Assembly (NCBI RefSeq): GCF_003148805.1
Contig: NZ_QGGX01000003.1
Coordinates: forward strand, 186,001-250,000
From: Aminobacter sp. AP02
Lineage (GTDB): Bacteria; Pseudomonadota; Alphaproteobacteria; Rhizobiales; Rhizobiaceae
Direction: 5' to 3'
Length of the DNA stretch: 64,000 bases
The notes beneath the pieces were generated by a model that searched no databases, had not been told where the DNA came from, and saw only the letters and a list, made by a program, of their open reading frames with translations. Positions 28,260-36,480 of this stretch are shown piece by piece. Both the position numbers and the translations under genes were made by a program. Within the stretch, counting starts at the first letter, position 1. Every line of letters begins with the position of its first letter.

Positions 28260-29591
28260 TTACCGCACCACCGCTTCCGAGAACTCCACCGCCCTACCCT
28301 GAGACGGCGTCGTGATCTCGCCCTGCCACATCACGCGAATGCCGCGCACGATGGTTCCGACAGGCCAGCCGGTAACCTCTTTGCCGTCATAAGGCGTCCA
28401 ACCGGCCTTCGAGCCAGCCTGGGCGTTGGTGATGGTTTCCTTGCGCTTCATGTCGACGACGGTGAAATCGGCGTCATAGCCGGCCGCGATACGGCCCTTG
28501 CGCGCCATGCCGAAGATGCGGTTCGGACCGTGGCTCGACAGGTCGACGAAGCGTTCGAGCGTAAGCCTTCCGGCGTTCACATGGTCGAGCATGATCGGTA
28601 CCAGCGTCTGCACGCCGGTCATGCCCGAGGGCGATGCGGGATAGGGCTTTGCCTTTTCTTCGAGCGTGTGCGGCGCGTGGTCGGAGCCAAGCACGTCGAC
28701 GACCCCTTGCGAAATGCCGTACCAGACGCCGTCGCGGTGGCGAGGGCCGCGCACCGGCGGGTTCATCTGCAACAGCGTGCCGAGACGGGCATAATCGTCC
28801 GCGCTCATCGTCAGGTGATGCGGCGTCGCCTCGCAGGTCGCGACGTCCTTGTGGTGTTCGAGGAAGGTGATCTCCTCGGCAGTCGAGATGTGCAGCACGT
28901 GAATGCGTGCACGTTCCTGCCGGGCGATACGGACCAGCCGCTCGGTGCACTGGAGGGCGGCGATCTCGTCGCGCCAGACCGGGTGCGAGGACGGATCGTT
29001 GTCGACGCGCAGGCCCTGGCGCTCGCGCAGGCGGAACTCGTCTTCGGAGTGGAAGGCAGCACGGCGACGCGTATTGCGCAGGATCGAGGCCACGCCCTCG
29101 TCGTCTTCGACCAGCAGGTCGCCGGTGGACGAGCCCATGAACACCTTGATGCCGGCGGCACCCGGCAGGCGCTCGAGCTCGGCGACGTCCCTTGCATTCT
29201 CACGCGTTCCGCCGACCCAGAAGGCAAAGTCGCAATGCATGCGCGCAGTTGCGCGGCTCATCTTGTCGGCGAGCGCTGCCTCGCTTGTCGTCAGCGGGTT
29301 TGTGTTGGGCATCTCGAAGACGGCGGTCACACCGCCGAGCACGGCCGCGCGCGAACCGCTCTCCAGGTCTTCCTTTTGCTCGAGGCCCGGCTCGCGAAAA
29401 TGCACTTGGCTGTCGACCACACCGGGCAGGATATGCAGGCCCTTGCAGTCGATGGTCTCGCCGGCCGATGCGCCGCCCAGATCGCCAATCGCCGCGATGC
29501 GGCCGTTGGTGACGCCGACGTCGCGGACGCCTGTGCCGTCATGATTGACGACGGTGCCGCCCTTGAGGATGAGATCGAAGGTCGTAGCCAT
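28260..29591 (-). CDS. pyrC: Dihydroorotase (class I-like)
   Basis: Cyclises carbamoyl aspartate to dihydroorotate in pyrimidine synthesis. The 443-aa amidohydrolase has a composite N- and C-terminal beta-sandwich, a carboxylated-Lys region (AAGIKVFMGSS), HVLHIST, CEATPHHL and the catalytic Asp in GSDHAPH. The first metal site reads DSQVHFREPG, so the usual first His of HxH is Gln62 while His64 remains. This variant fits the DHOase IIb-like branch seen in rhizobia. Allantoinase or hydantoinase is the alternative. It is transcribed divergently from ygfZ, with no aspartate carbamoyltransferase gene in view. Confidence 0.88.
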   Translation of the reverse strand: MATTFDLILKGGTVVNHDGTGVRDVGVTNGRIAAIGDLGGASAGETIDCKGLHILPGVVDSQVHFREPGLEQKEDLESGSRAAVLGGVTAVFEMPNTNPLTTSEAALADKMSRATARMHCDFAFWVGGTRENARDVAELERLPGAAGIKVFMGSSTGDLLVEDDEGVASILRNTRRRAAFHSEDEFRLRERQGLRVDNDPSSHPVWRDEIAALQCTERLVRIARQERARIHVLHISTAEEITFLEHHKDVATCEATPHHLTMSADDYARLGTLLQMNPPVRGPRHRDGVWYGISQGVVDVLGSDHAPHTLEEKAKPYPASPSGMTGVQTLVPIMLDHVNAGRLTLERFVDLSSHGPNRIFGMARKGRIAAGYDADFTVVDMKRKETITNAQAGSKAGWTPYDGKEVTGWPVGTIVRGIRVMWQGEITTPSQGRAVEFSEAVVR

Positions 29592-29662
29592 GTCGCGTGT
29601 GCCCTTGTCTGGGAATTGCCTGCGGCTTACGTAATGGCTCTCCGAAATGCAAGATCAGGTCC

Positions 29663-30517
29663 ATGCCGACAGCCATCCTCGCAGACCGCGCCATAACAGA
29701 TGTTTCCGGCCCCGATGCCGAGCATTTCCTGCAGAACATCCTGACGCTCGACCTCGATGCGCTGGGCCCACGCGAGGCGAAACCCGGCGCGCTGCTGGCC
29801 CCGCAAGGCAAGATCATGTTCGATTTCCTGGTCTCGCGCAGCGGGCAAAACGCCTTGCGCCTGGAATGCCGGGCCGAGATAGCGGACGATCTCGTTCGCC
29901 GCCTGATGCTCTACCGGCTGCGCGCCAAGGCCGACATTTCCAAGCAGGATCAGACTGTTGTGGCAGTCTCCTGGCAATCTGATTCAGCCGCTTCGCCATC
30001 TGAATCAACTGTCCGCGACACCCGTTTCCAGTCGCCAGTGTTCCGCCACTACGGCGACGTGGCGGCCACCGATGCCACCGAGGCCGACTGGCACGCCTTC
30101 CGCATCGCCAACGGCATCGCCGAAAGCGGGCCGGACTATGCACTCAGCGACGCCTTCCCCCACGACGTGCTGCTCGACCAGATGGGCGGGGTGGGTTTCA
30201 AGAAAGGCTGTTTCATCGGCCAGGAGGTCGTCTCGCGCATGCAGCATCGCGGCACCGCCCGCCGCCGTGTCCTGCTGGTCTCGGCTGGCTCGGACCTGCC
30301 TACCGCCGGCAGCGAGCTCATGGCCGGCGGCAAGGTGATCGGCACGCTTGGTTCCGCCGCCGGCACGCATGGCCTCGCCATCGCCCGCATCGACCGGGTC
30401 AAGGCGGCACTCGACTCAGGCAGCGAGATCACCGTCGGCGACGTCGCTGTTGAGCTTCAGATCCCCAGCTGGGCCAGCTTCACCTATCCCGAAGCCGCCA
30501 GCGCGGAAGACGCCTGA
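29663..30517 (+). CDS. ygfZ: YgfZ/GcvT-domain folate-binding protein
   Basis: A 284-aa tetrahydrofolate-dependent Fe-S cluster maintenance protein. The diagnostic motif KGCFIGQEVVSRMQHRG (about residues 180-196), including the conserved Cys, marks the YgfZ/Iba57 family that assists Fe-S assembly on certain enzymes. ATG 29663 has AGGT just upstream and gives the standard N-terminus. The HD hydrolase gene starts four bases after its stop and is probably co-transcribed. Confidence 0.93.
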   Translation: MPTAILADRAITDVSGPDAEHFLQNILTLDLDALGPREAKPGALLAPQGKIMFDFLVSRSGQNALRLECRAEIADDLVRRLMLYRLRAKADISKQDQTVVAVSWQSDSAASPSESTVRDTRFQSPVFRHYGDVAATDATEADWHAFRIANGIAESGPDYALSDAFPHDVLLDQMGGVGFKKGCFIGQEVVSRMQHRGTARRRVLLVSAGSDLPTAGSELMAGGKVIGTLGSAAGTHGLAIARIDRVKAALDSGSEITVGDVAVELQIPSWASFTYPEAASAEDA

Positions 30518-30520
30518 ACC

Positions 30521-31153
30521 ATGGCAGACCGCCCCGGCGCCCCGCCACGTGCCTGGCAGCGCATGCTGTCAGGCCGAAGGCTCGATCTGCTCGATCCCTC
30601 GCCGCTCGACGTCGAGATTTCCGATATCGCGCATGGCCTGGCCCGCGTTGCCCGCTGGAACGGCCAGACCTCCGGCGACCACGCATTCTCGGTGGCACAG
30701 CACTCGTTGCTTGTCGAGCAGGTTTTCCGCCGGATCGTGCCAGCAGCGGCACCGGATGCGCTGCTCGCCGCGCTGCTGCACGACGCGCCCGAATATGTCA
30801 TCGGCGACATGATCTCGCCGTTCAAATCGGTTGTCGGCGGCGGCTACAAGTCCTGCGAGGAGCGGCTGCAGCATGCCATCCACCTGCGCGTCGGCCTGCC
30901 CGCGGAGATCAACCAGGGCCTGAAGAAGGACATCAAGCGCGCCGACCAGATCGCGGCTTATTTCGAGGCAACAGCGCTTGCCGGTTTTTCGGTTTCAGAG
31001 GCGACCGAATTCTTCGGTCGCCCGCGCGGCATCACGGCCGAAGGGCTCGACCTTGCGCCGCAGCCGGCGAAGCGCGTGCAGGACGCGTTTCTCAAACGTT
31101 TCGCGGCGATCGAAAAGCAACGCGTGAGCCGCGAGCTCAGGCCGGCGGAATGA
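30521..31153 (+). CDS. HD-domain hydrolase (YfbR-like 5'-deoxynucleotidase type)
   Basis: A 210-aa HD-superfamily phosphohydrolase. Metal ligands are seen as SGDHAFSVAQH, LLHDAPEYVIGDMISPFK and a later KRADQIAAYFEA Asp. The pattern HDAPEY-GDM-P-K is that of YfbR-like nucleotidases. Substrate is probably a nucleotide monophosphate. It is co-transcribed with ygfZ. The last 17 bases overlap the 3' end of the convergent GST gene. Confidence 0.9.
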   Translation: MADRPGAPPRAWQRMLSGRRLDLLDPSPLDVEISDIAHGLARVARWNGQTSGDHAFSVAQHSLLVEQVFRRIVPAAAPDALLAALLHDAPEYVIGDMISPFKSVVGGGYKSCEERLQHAIHLRVGLPAEINQGLKKDIKRADQIAAYFEATALAGFSVSEATEFFGRPRGITAEGLDLAPQPAKRVQDAFLKRFAAIEKQRVSRELRPAE

Positions 31154-31763
31154 ATTCCTGACTGATCTCTGTGAACACCGGCGTGGCCTCGAGCCGTGCC
31201 GCGTCTATTGCCAGCGCAGGGAAATGGTTCATATCGAGCAGCCCCTGATGGGCATCGGTGATGAAGCGCAGCACCACGGCAACGGCAATATCGGCATGGC
31301 CGATGCGATCGCCGAACCAATAGTCGCCGCCTCTTTTGCCACGCTCGACTTCCAGCACCTCCAAAACTGACGCTATCTGTGTCCGGCAGCGCTCGATCCA
31401 GACATCCGAAACGTGGGTATGCAGCCGCTTTTCGTAAAACAGGCTGACGGCCTTTTCGCCCACCCCCATCGCCAGCGAGGCGATCTTGAGCGCCTGATGC
31501 CGCGCCGGCTCGGCAGCGGGAAACATCGCCTTGCCTGCGGGTGCCAGGCTGTCGAGATAGTCGAGGATGATGTGGCTTTCGATCAGCACCTCGCCATTGT
31601 CGAGCACCAGCGTCGGCACACGTGTCAGCGGATTATAGGCGCGGATCTTGTCGGCATCGCCAAAAGCCGACCACGGCTCGTGCTTGAACGGCAGACCGTA
31701 AAGCCTGAGCGCCACGCCGACACGGCGAACGAAGGGTGAGTCATACTGGCCGATGAGGATCAT
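31137..31763 (-). CDS. Glutathione S-transferase family protein
   Basis: A 208-aa GST with the N-terminal thioredoxin-like domain MILIGQYDSPFVRRVGVAL (Ser9 is the likely thiolate-stabilising residue), the NPLTRVPTLVLDNGEVL and ESHIILDYLDSL motifs, and the helical domain with IGHADIAVAVVLRF. ATG 31763 has GGAG upstream. Its stop codon region overlaps the end of the HD hydrolase gene on the other strand by 17 bases. Confidence 0.92.
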   Translation of the reverse strand: MILIGQYDSPFVRRVGVALRLYGLPFKHEPWSAFGDADKIRAYNPLTRVPTLVLDNGEVLIESHIILDYLDSLAPAGKAMFPAAEPARHQALKIASLAMGVGEKAVSLFYEKRLHTHVSDVWIERCRTQIASVLEVLEVERGKRGGDYWFGDRIGHADIAVAVVLRFITDAHQGLLDMNHFPALAIDAARLEATPVFTEISQEFIPPA

Positions 31764-31816
31764 GCGATGTTCTCCAAAATCTGATGGTTTGAATGGACGG
31801 TCACGGCAGCCAGCAG

Positions 31817-33001
31817 TCAAGTCGTGGAATGGCGCCCCGGCTGGCCGCGCAGCTCAAGCACCGTCACCAGCACCATCACCGCCGTCGTCGCGGCCCCCAG
31901 AAGCAGCGGCGACATGTGGCTGGCGAACGGCACCATTGCCGCGAGGATGACCAGGCCGATCAGATGCGACAGCGGCGTCCTGCCGGTGACATAGCGCTTG
32001 AACAAAAGATTGCCGACCAGATAGAGCGCCGATCCGCCGACCGATGTCCAGATCACCGCGGCTTCCGCATGGCCGAGCGGATGGGCGAGCACGAGCTCGT
32101 CCGACACCGCCACCACGATGATGCCGGCAACGAGCATGACGGGAATGTAGGTATAGGCAACGCGCGCGATGCGTCCCCTGTCGGCCGCCTCGGCGATCTT
32201 GTGGTGCGCCACCTCCTGACCGACGTTGAAATAGATCAGCCACATCGCGACCGAGGCAAAGAACGTCGTCAGGAATGCGGCGACGTTGATCCAGTTCCAT
32301 TCGAGTTCAGCGAAGGTCGCGCCCGAAACCAGGATCGATTCACCGAGCGCTATGATGATGAACAGCGCGCTGCGCTCGGCCATGTGGCCGCCGTCGACGT
32401 CCCAGTCGGCGGTGGATGACGCGCCATGCCACGGTGTCCAGAAGCCGAGGGCCGGCGAGACGAGCTCGATGGCAAGCGCAATGCCCCAAAGCGCAAAGCG
32501 GTCCTCGGGCGCGGCAATGCCACCAGCGATCCAGTAGACGCCCGACAGCGCAAGCCAAAGGCCGATGCGAACGAAGTTGCGGTAATTGTCCGGGTTGTGG
32601 TTGCTCAACGCCCACATCATGAACAGCGTGCGCCCGATCTGCATGGCGACATAGGCCAATGCGAATTGCAGGCCGCGCCCCTCGAAGGCTTCGGGGATCG
32701 ATGTCGACAGCATCAGCCCCGCCAGCATCAGCACGAACAGCATGCCGCGCACTGGCGCCTTGGTCGGGTCGAGCCAGTTTGTCACCCAGGCGGTATAGTT
32801 CCACACCCACCACACGGCGATCAGCATCAACAGGCTTTCGAGCGCGCCTTGCGTGCTGAGATCGCGCAGCAGGAAGTGCGAAAGCTGGGTAATGGCGAAA
32901 ACGAAGACCAGGTCGAAGAACAGCTCGACGAAGTCCACCCGCGCGGCCTCGCCTGCAGTGCGCTTGCGCTGGTAGTTGTGAATTGCCCCGTTGATCGCCA
33001 T
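31817..33001 (-). CDS. LtrA family membrane protein
   Basis: A 394-aa polytopic membrane protein of the low-temperature-requirement A family. The N-terminal motif VDFVELFFDLVFVFAITQLS is diagnostic, with about ten further helices and a conserved ALGESILVSG segment in the middle. LtrA was named from cold-sensitive Listeria mutants; function is unknown. ATG 33001 follows GGGGGCGGGA; the open frame beyond it runs into a repeat. Confidence 0.92.
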   Translation of the reverse strand: MAINGAIHNYQRKRTAGEAARVDFVELFFDLVFVFAITQLSHFLLRDLSTQGALESLLMLIAVWWVWNYTAWVTNWLDPTKAPVRGMLFVLMLAGLMLSTSIPEAFEGRGLQFALAYVAMQIGRTLFMMWALSNHNPDNYRNFVRIGLWLALSGVYWIAGGIAAPEDRFALWGIALAIELVSPALGFWTPWHGASSTADWDVDGGHMAERSALFIIIALGESILVSGATFAELEWNWINVAAFLTTFFASVAMWLIYFNVGQEVAHHKIAEAADRGRIARVAYTYIPVMLVAGIIVVAVSDELVLAHPLGHAEAAVIWTSVGGSALYLVGNLLFKRYVTGRTPLSHLIGLVILAAMVPFASHMSPLLLGAATTAVMVLVTVLELRGQPGRHSTT

Positions 33002-33119
33002 TCCCGCCCCCGTTGCTGCTCGGCGCAACTTCGACGGCAAGCCCTTGGCGGTCAAGGCCGGGAGGGTGGTTGCCGAGCGGCGCTGCGGGATTCCAGCAGC
33101 ACGATCAACGGATAAGTTG

Positions 33120-33199
33120 CCCCTCATCCGGCCCTGAGTTTATCGAAGGGCCGGAACCTTCTCCCCGTAAGGACGGGGAGAGGGTAAGGGTGAGGGGCA
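33120..33199. repeat. Hairpin repeat, copy B
   Basis: Inverse of the element at 27778-27828, with CCCCTCATCCGGCCC, an insertion (TGAGTTTATCGAAGGGCC), CTTCTCCCCGT and GACGGGGAGAGGG, closed by GAGGGGC. It lies between LtrA and the SDR gene. Confidence 0.75.
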
Positions 33200-33208
33200 G
33201 CGCTGACC

Positions 33209-34000
33209 TTAGTCGACCAGCGTGCCGCAGCTCAGATTGGCGATCGCACCGGTCATCGCACCGGCACGGTCGGAGGCTACGAAAGCGGCGAAGTCGCCGA
33301 TCTGGGCCAAGGTAGGAAACCGCCTGAGCAATGGCCCCGAAGCGGCGCGTGCGGCGAGCATGTCGTCGACCGGCATGCCTGCGCGCTTGGCAAAACCCTC
33401 GAAAGCCGCGCGCGCGTGCGAAATTTCAAGAGATTCGGGAATGGCGTCGGGGCGCAGGCAGATCACCCTGATCCCGCGCGCGCCAAGTTCGCCGGCAAGG
33501 ATACGCGACATGGCTTCGACCGCCGCACTTGCCACGCCGTTGCCGAGAAAGCCCACGCCCGACATCCTGGCGCCCGGCGTGGACAAGGTCAGGATCACGC
33601 CCCTGCCCTGCATGTGCCGCGCCACCGCTTTGGCGGTCAGGAAGTTGCTCCGGGTATAGGCCGCGACTGGTGTTTCGAAATCGGCAAGCGAAAGCTCCGC
33701 CAACGGCGTGCCCTGCACATGGGCAATGCCGACCGCATTCAGCGCGATATCTATGCCGCCTGCCTTTTGGGCGACTGCATCGGCATGGCGCTCGACCGCC
33801 AGCTCGTCGAGCGCGTCGAGTATGGCAATTTCGGCGAACCCGCCTTCTGCACGGATTTCGGCCGCGACAGCCTCCATCCTGGAGCGGGTGCGCCCGCCAA
33901 GAAACACGCGGGCGCCGTCACGGGCGAATGCCTTGGCCGCGGCTCCACCTATCGCACCGCCACCGCCATAGACCACGGCCGTCTTGTTCTTGAGCAACAT
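33209..34000 (-). CDS. SDR-fold protein lacking the catalytic Tyr/Lys
   Basis: A 263-aa short-chain dehydrogenase-fold protein with a variant glycine motif YGGGGAIGG (residues 11-19) and a Ser (140) in the usual site. Where YxxxK should stand it reads NGVASAAVE (N154 and S158), so the acid-base pair is missing. It may be a nucleotide-binding regulator or use another mechanism. It is last in the arsR-SRPBCC-SDR operon, one base after the SRPBCC stop. Confidence 0.85.
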   Translation of the reverse strand: MLLKNKTAVVYGGGGAIGGAAAKAFARDGARVFLGGRTRSRMEAVAAEIRAEGGFAEIAILDALDELAVERHADAVAQKAGGIDIALNAVGIAHVQGTPLAELSLADFETPVAAYTRSNFLTAKAVARHMQGRGVILTLSTPGARMSGVGFLGNGVASAAVEAMSRILAGELGARGIRVICLRPDAIPESLEISHARAAFEGFAKRAGMPVDDMLAARAASGPLLRRFPTLAQIGDFAAFVASDRAGAMTGAIANLSCGTLVD

Positions 34001-34001
34001 G

Positions 34002-34592
34002 TCACTCTCCAGCCTTCAAGGGGGTTGAGGTCTGCGCACTGCCGATCCGCTGGGCGTATTCGCCCACCATCTTCGTGTGCGTCCTCCAGAAGCCCTCGGG
34101 TTCGCGTCCCTCGAGCCTGTCGGCCAGTATGCCGAGATGCGTGTGCCAGCCGGCCGCGACATTCAGCATCGCGCCATGGTCGCCCAGGCGGCGGTGTATC
34201 ACGGTCAAAAGCACCTTGTCGTTGCGGGGCGCGAGTTCGAAACGTACCTCCGAGCTTTCGCCCGCCTCTGGCGCACCACCCCAGCTGTAGGCAAGCAGAT
34301 GAGGCGGTTCGCAGGCGATGATCTCGCCAGGCACCCGATGCTCGGCAAAGGCTGCCATGTGAGCCGGAGGCGGATCGTCGTTGCGGCTCAATTCGCCATT
34401 GCGGAAGATGTTTTCGACCTGTCCGCCCGGCCGAAGCTCCATTGGCCCGGCAGCGAGCCAGGTCCGGCGCTTGTCCGATTGTGTCAGGTAATCCCACACC
34501 CGCTCGATCGGCCCAGGCAGCAGGCGCTCGATGCGCAACGTGCCGGGTTCGGTGACGACGCCGTAGGAAGCTTGCAGAGCCTGAATGGTCAT
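34002..34592 (-). CDS. SRPBCC (AHSA1-like) domain protein
   Basis: A 196-aa START/AHSA1-like ligand-binding protein starting with PIERVWDYLTQSDKRRTW, with the hydrophobic cavity segment TWLAAGPMELRPGGQVE and a long terminal helix AGWHTHLGILADRL. These are commonly paired with ArsR-type regulators and are thought to bind a small hydrophobic ligand. Its ATG overlaps the regulator's stop by four bases. Confidence 0.9.
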   Translation of the reverse strand: MTIQALQASYGVVTEPGTLRIERLLPGPIERVWDYLTQSDKRRTWLAAGPMELRPGGQVENIFRNGELSRNDDPPPAHMAAFAEHRVPGEIIACEPPHLLAYSWGGAPEAGESSEVRFELAPRNDKVLLTVIHRRLGDHGAMLNVAAGWHTHLGILADRLEGREPEGFWRTHTKMVGEYAQRIGSAQTSTPLKAGE

Positions 34593-34957
34593 GGCTTGGT
34601 TCCTTTCCGTTTGTCCTCGGCAGCGGCCAAGTCCTCCGCCTCCAGGATGGCCTCAAGTGTGTCGAGTTGCTGGTTCCAGAATTTCTCGTAGTGGCGCATC
34701 CACTCGACGCCGGCATGCATCGGCAGCGCATCGAGGCTGCAGACATGGGTGCGACCTTGCACGCTGCGTTTCACCAGCCCCGCCTTTTCCAGCACCTTGA
34801 TGTGCTTCGACGCCGCGGCCAGCGACATGTCGAAGGGCGCGGCGAGGTCGCCGACATTGCGCGGCCCCCTGGCCAGACCGGTGAGCATCGCCCGGCGGGT
34901 CGGGTCGGAAAGCGCGTGAAAGATCGCGTCGAGCAGTTCAGTATTTTGTTCAACCAT
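34589..34957 (-). CDS. ArsR-type HTH regulator of the SRPBCC operon
   Basis: A 122-aa winged-helix repressor with HALSDPTRRAMLTGLA and a recognition helix MSLAAASKHIKVLEKAG. Unlike metal-binding ArsR proteins it has no Cys pair in that helix, and its C-terminal part (MRHYEKFWNQQLDTLE) is of the non-metal branch that is paired with SRPBCC proteins. A perfect palindrome covers its own start codon, so it is probably autorepressed. Confidence 0.9.
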   Translation of the reverse strand: MVEQNTELLDAIFHALSDPTRRAMLTGLARGPRNVGDLAAPFDMSLAAASKHIKVLEKAGLVKRSVQGRTHVCSLDALPMHAGVEWMRHYEKFWNQQLDTLEAILEAEDLAAAEDKRKGTKP

Positions 34958-34966
34958 AAGGTTGAA
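34949..34966. promoter_or_regulatory. Palindromic operator over the arsR start codon
   Basis: TTCAACC-ATAA-GGTTGAA is a perfect 7-bp dyad spanning the ATG at 34957. A degenerate second copy (CAACC-ATTC-GGTA, about 34991-35002) lies 40 bases upstream. The spacing of about four DNA turns suggests cooperative binding of the adjacent ArsR repressor. Confidence 0.7.
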
Positions 34967-35013
34967 GATAGAGCCGCAAATCCGAATAGTCAACCATTCG
35001 GTAAAATGTTTCT

Positions 35014-36480
35014 TTAGGGCTGCTTGCCGTTGCGCTCCAACCGGTCGAGGAACCATTGCGTCAAGCGCACCCAGACCTCGTCCTTCTCGCCCGAATCCTC
35101 GACGCCATGGTCGAGATTGGGATTGTCGTTGACCTCGATGACGAAAACGCCGTCCTTGGTCTCCTTGAGGTCGACGCCGTAGAGCCCGTCGCCGATGCAG
35201 CGGGCCGCACGCACGGCGGTGTCGATCACATGCGCCGGCGCATGCTTCAGCGTGAACGTCTTGATGCCGCCCTCGTCGGGCTTGCCGGCTCGGTCGTGAT
35301 TGACGATCTGCCAGTGCTTCTTGGCCATCAGGTAATGGATGGCAAACAGCGGCTGGCCGCCCAGCACCCCTACCCTCCAGTCATACTCGGTCGGCATGAA
35401 TTTCTGGGCGATCAACAGGTCGGAATCCTCGAGCCAGGAGGTCGCCAGCGTCTTCAGCTCTTCGAAGCTCGAGGCCTTCTTGACGCCTCGCGAGAATGAG
35501 CTGTCGGGTATCTTCAGCACCAGCGGAAAGCCGAGCGTGTCGGCCGCAAGCTGCAGATCCGACGGTCCCGCGATCATCACGGTCGGTGGCACCGGCACGT
35601 TGTTGTAGGCCATCAACTCGTTGAGATAGACCTTGTTGGTGCATCTGATCATCGACAGCGGGTCGTCGATGACAGGCATGCCCTCCTGCTGTGCGCGGCG
35701 GGCAAAGCGATAGGTGTGGTTGGAGATCGACGTCGTCTCGCGGATGAACAGCGCGTCGTAATTGGCAAGCTTGGCGAGGTCCTTCCTGGTGATCGGCTCG
35801 ACCTCGACGCCCATCTTCTCGGCGATGCGCGCCCAGTAGCGCAGCGACGATATCTCCGACGGCGGCATCTGCTCGTTGGGGTCGATCAGCGTGGCGAAGG
35901 TGTAGCGCGAGGGCGTGCGCGCCTTGGTGTCGCGCCATTCCCGGCTGGTATAGGTCTCCAGCGCTGCCACGAAGCGCTTCTTGTCGGCATCGTCGAGCCG
36001 CCCAAGGGCGGCAAAGCCGATCTTGTGGATCGACGCCCATTCGCCGTCCTTGATCGCGACTTCCAGGGCTGGCGAGCGGAACCAGTCAAACAGCAGCCGG
36101 GCGAAACGGTCCCAGGCTTTCGACGGGCCGACACCGAAGAAGATCGTCACCTTTGCCGGAAACGTCCCGCCCAGATCCTTGCGGCACTTGTTGAGCGCCA
36201 ATTCCAGTTCCGGCAATGCGTTTTCGTAGAGCTTGCGCTCGGACAGGTCGATCATCGTCTCGACGGTCGGGATCACCTTGTGTCCGCGCGAGCCGGCGAG
36301 CAGCGAGGCGTAGTAGCCCCGGCTCTGGTAGGCATAACGGTTCGACAGGTTGATGATCTTCGGGCGTTGGCCACGAAACAGCGCCGGATGGGCGAGATAA
36401 TCGCGGTTGGTGATGATCTTGTGCGGGGTCGCGGTCTGGTCGAGATCGCTTTGGCGGCCGGTAAGAATGACCCAGGTCAT
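35014..36480 (-). CDS. RimK-like ATP-grasp ligase with N-terminal RLAN domain
   Basis: A 488-aa protein. An N-terminal domain (about 1-190; RPKIINLSNRYAYQSRGYYAS) precedes an ATP-grasp fold (about 280-480) with FPLVLKIPDSSFSRGV, LIAQKFMP and the metal-binding FVIEVNDNPNLDHG. ATP-grasp enzymes of this group form amide or peptide bonds; RimK adds glutamates to ribosomal S6. Here the substrate is unknown. Its start overlaps the stop of the GNAT/C39 gene by ATGA, so the two proteins are made together. It is not coupled to a gshA-like or ribosomal gene. Confidence 0.9.
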   Translation of the reverse strand: MTWVILTGRQSDLDQTATPHKIITNRDYLAHPALFRGQRPKIINLSNRYAYQSRGYYASLLAGSRGHKVIPTVETMIDLSERKLYENALPELELALNKCRKDLGGTFPAKVTIFFGVGPSKAWDRFARLLFDWFRSPALEVAIKDGEWASIHKIGFAALGRLDDADKKRFVAALETYTSREWRDTKARTPSRYTFATLIDPNEQMPPSEISSLRYWARIAEKMGVEVEPITRKDLAKLANYDALFIRETTSISNHTYRFARRAQQEGMPVIDDPLSMIRCTNKVYLNELMAYNNVPVPPTVMIAGPSDLQLAADTLGFPLVLKIPDSSFSRGVKKASSFEELKTLATSWLEDSDLLIAQKFMPTEYDWRVGVLGGQPLFAIHYLMAKKHWQIVNHDRAGKPDEGGIKTFTLKHAPAHVIDTAVRAARCIGDGLYGVDLKETKDGVFVIEVNDNPNLDHGVEDSGEKDEVWVRLTQWFLDRLERNGKQP

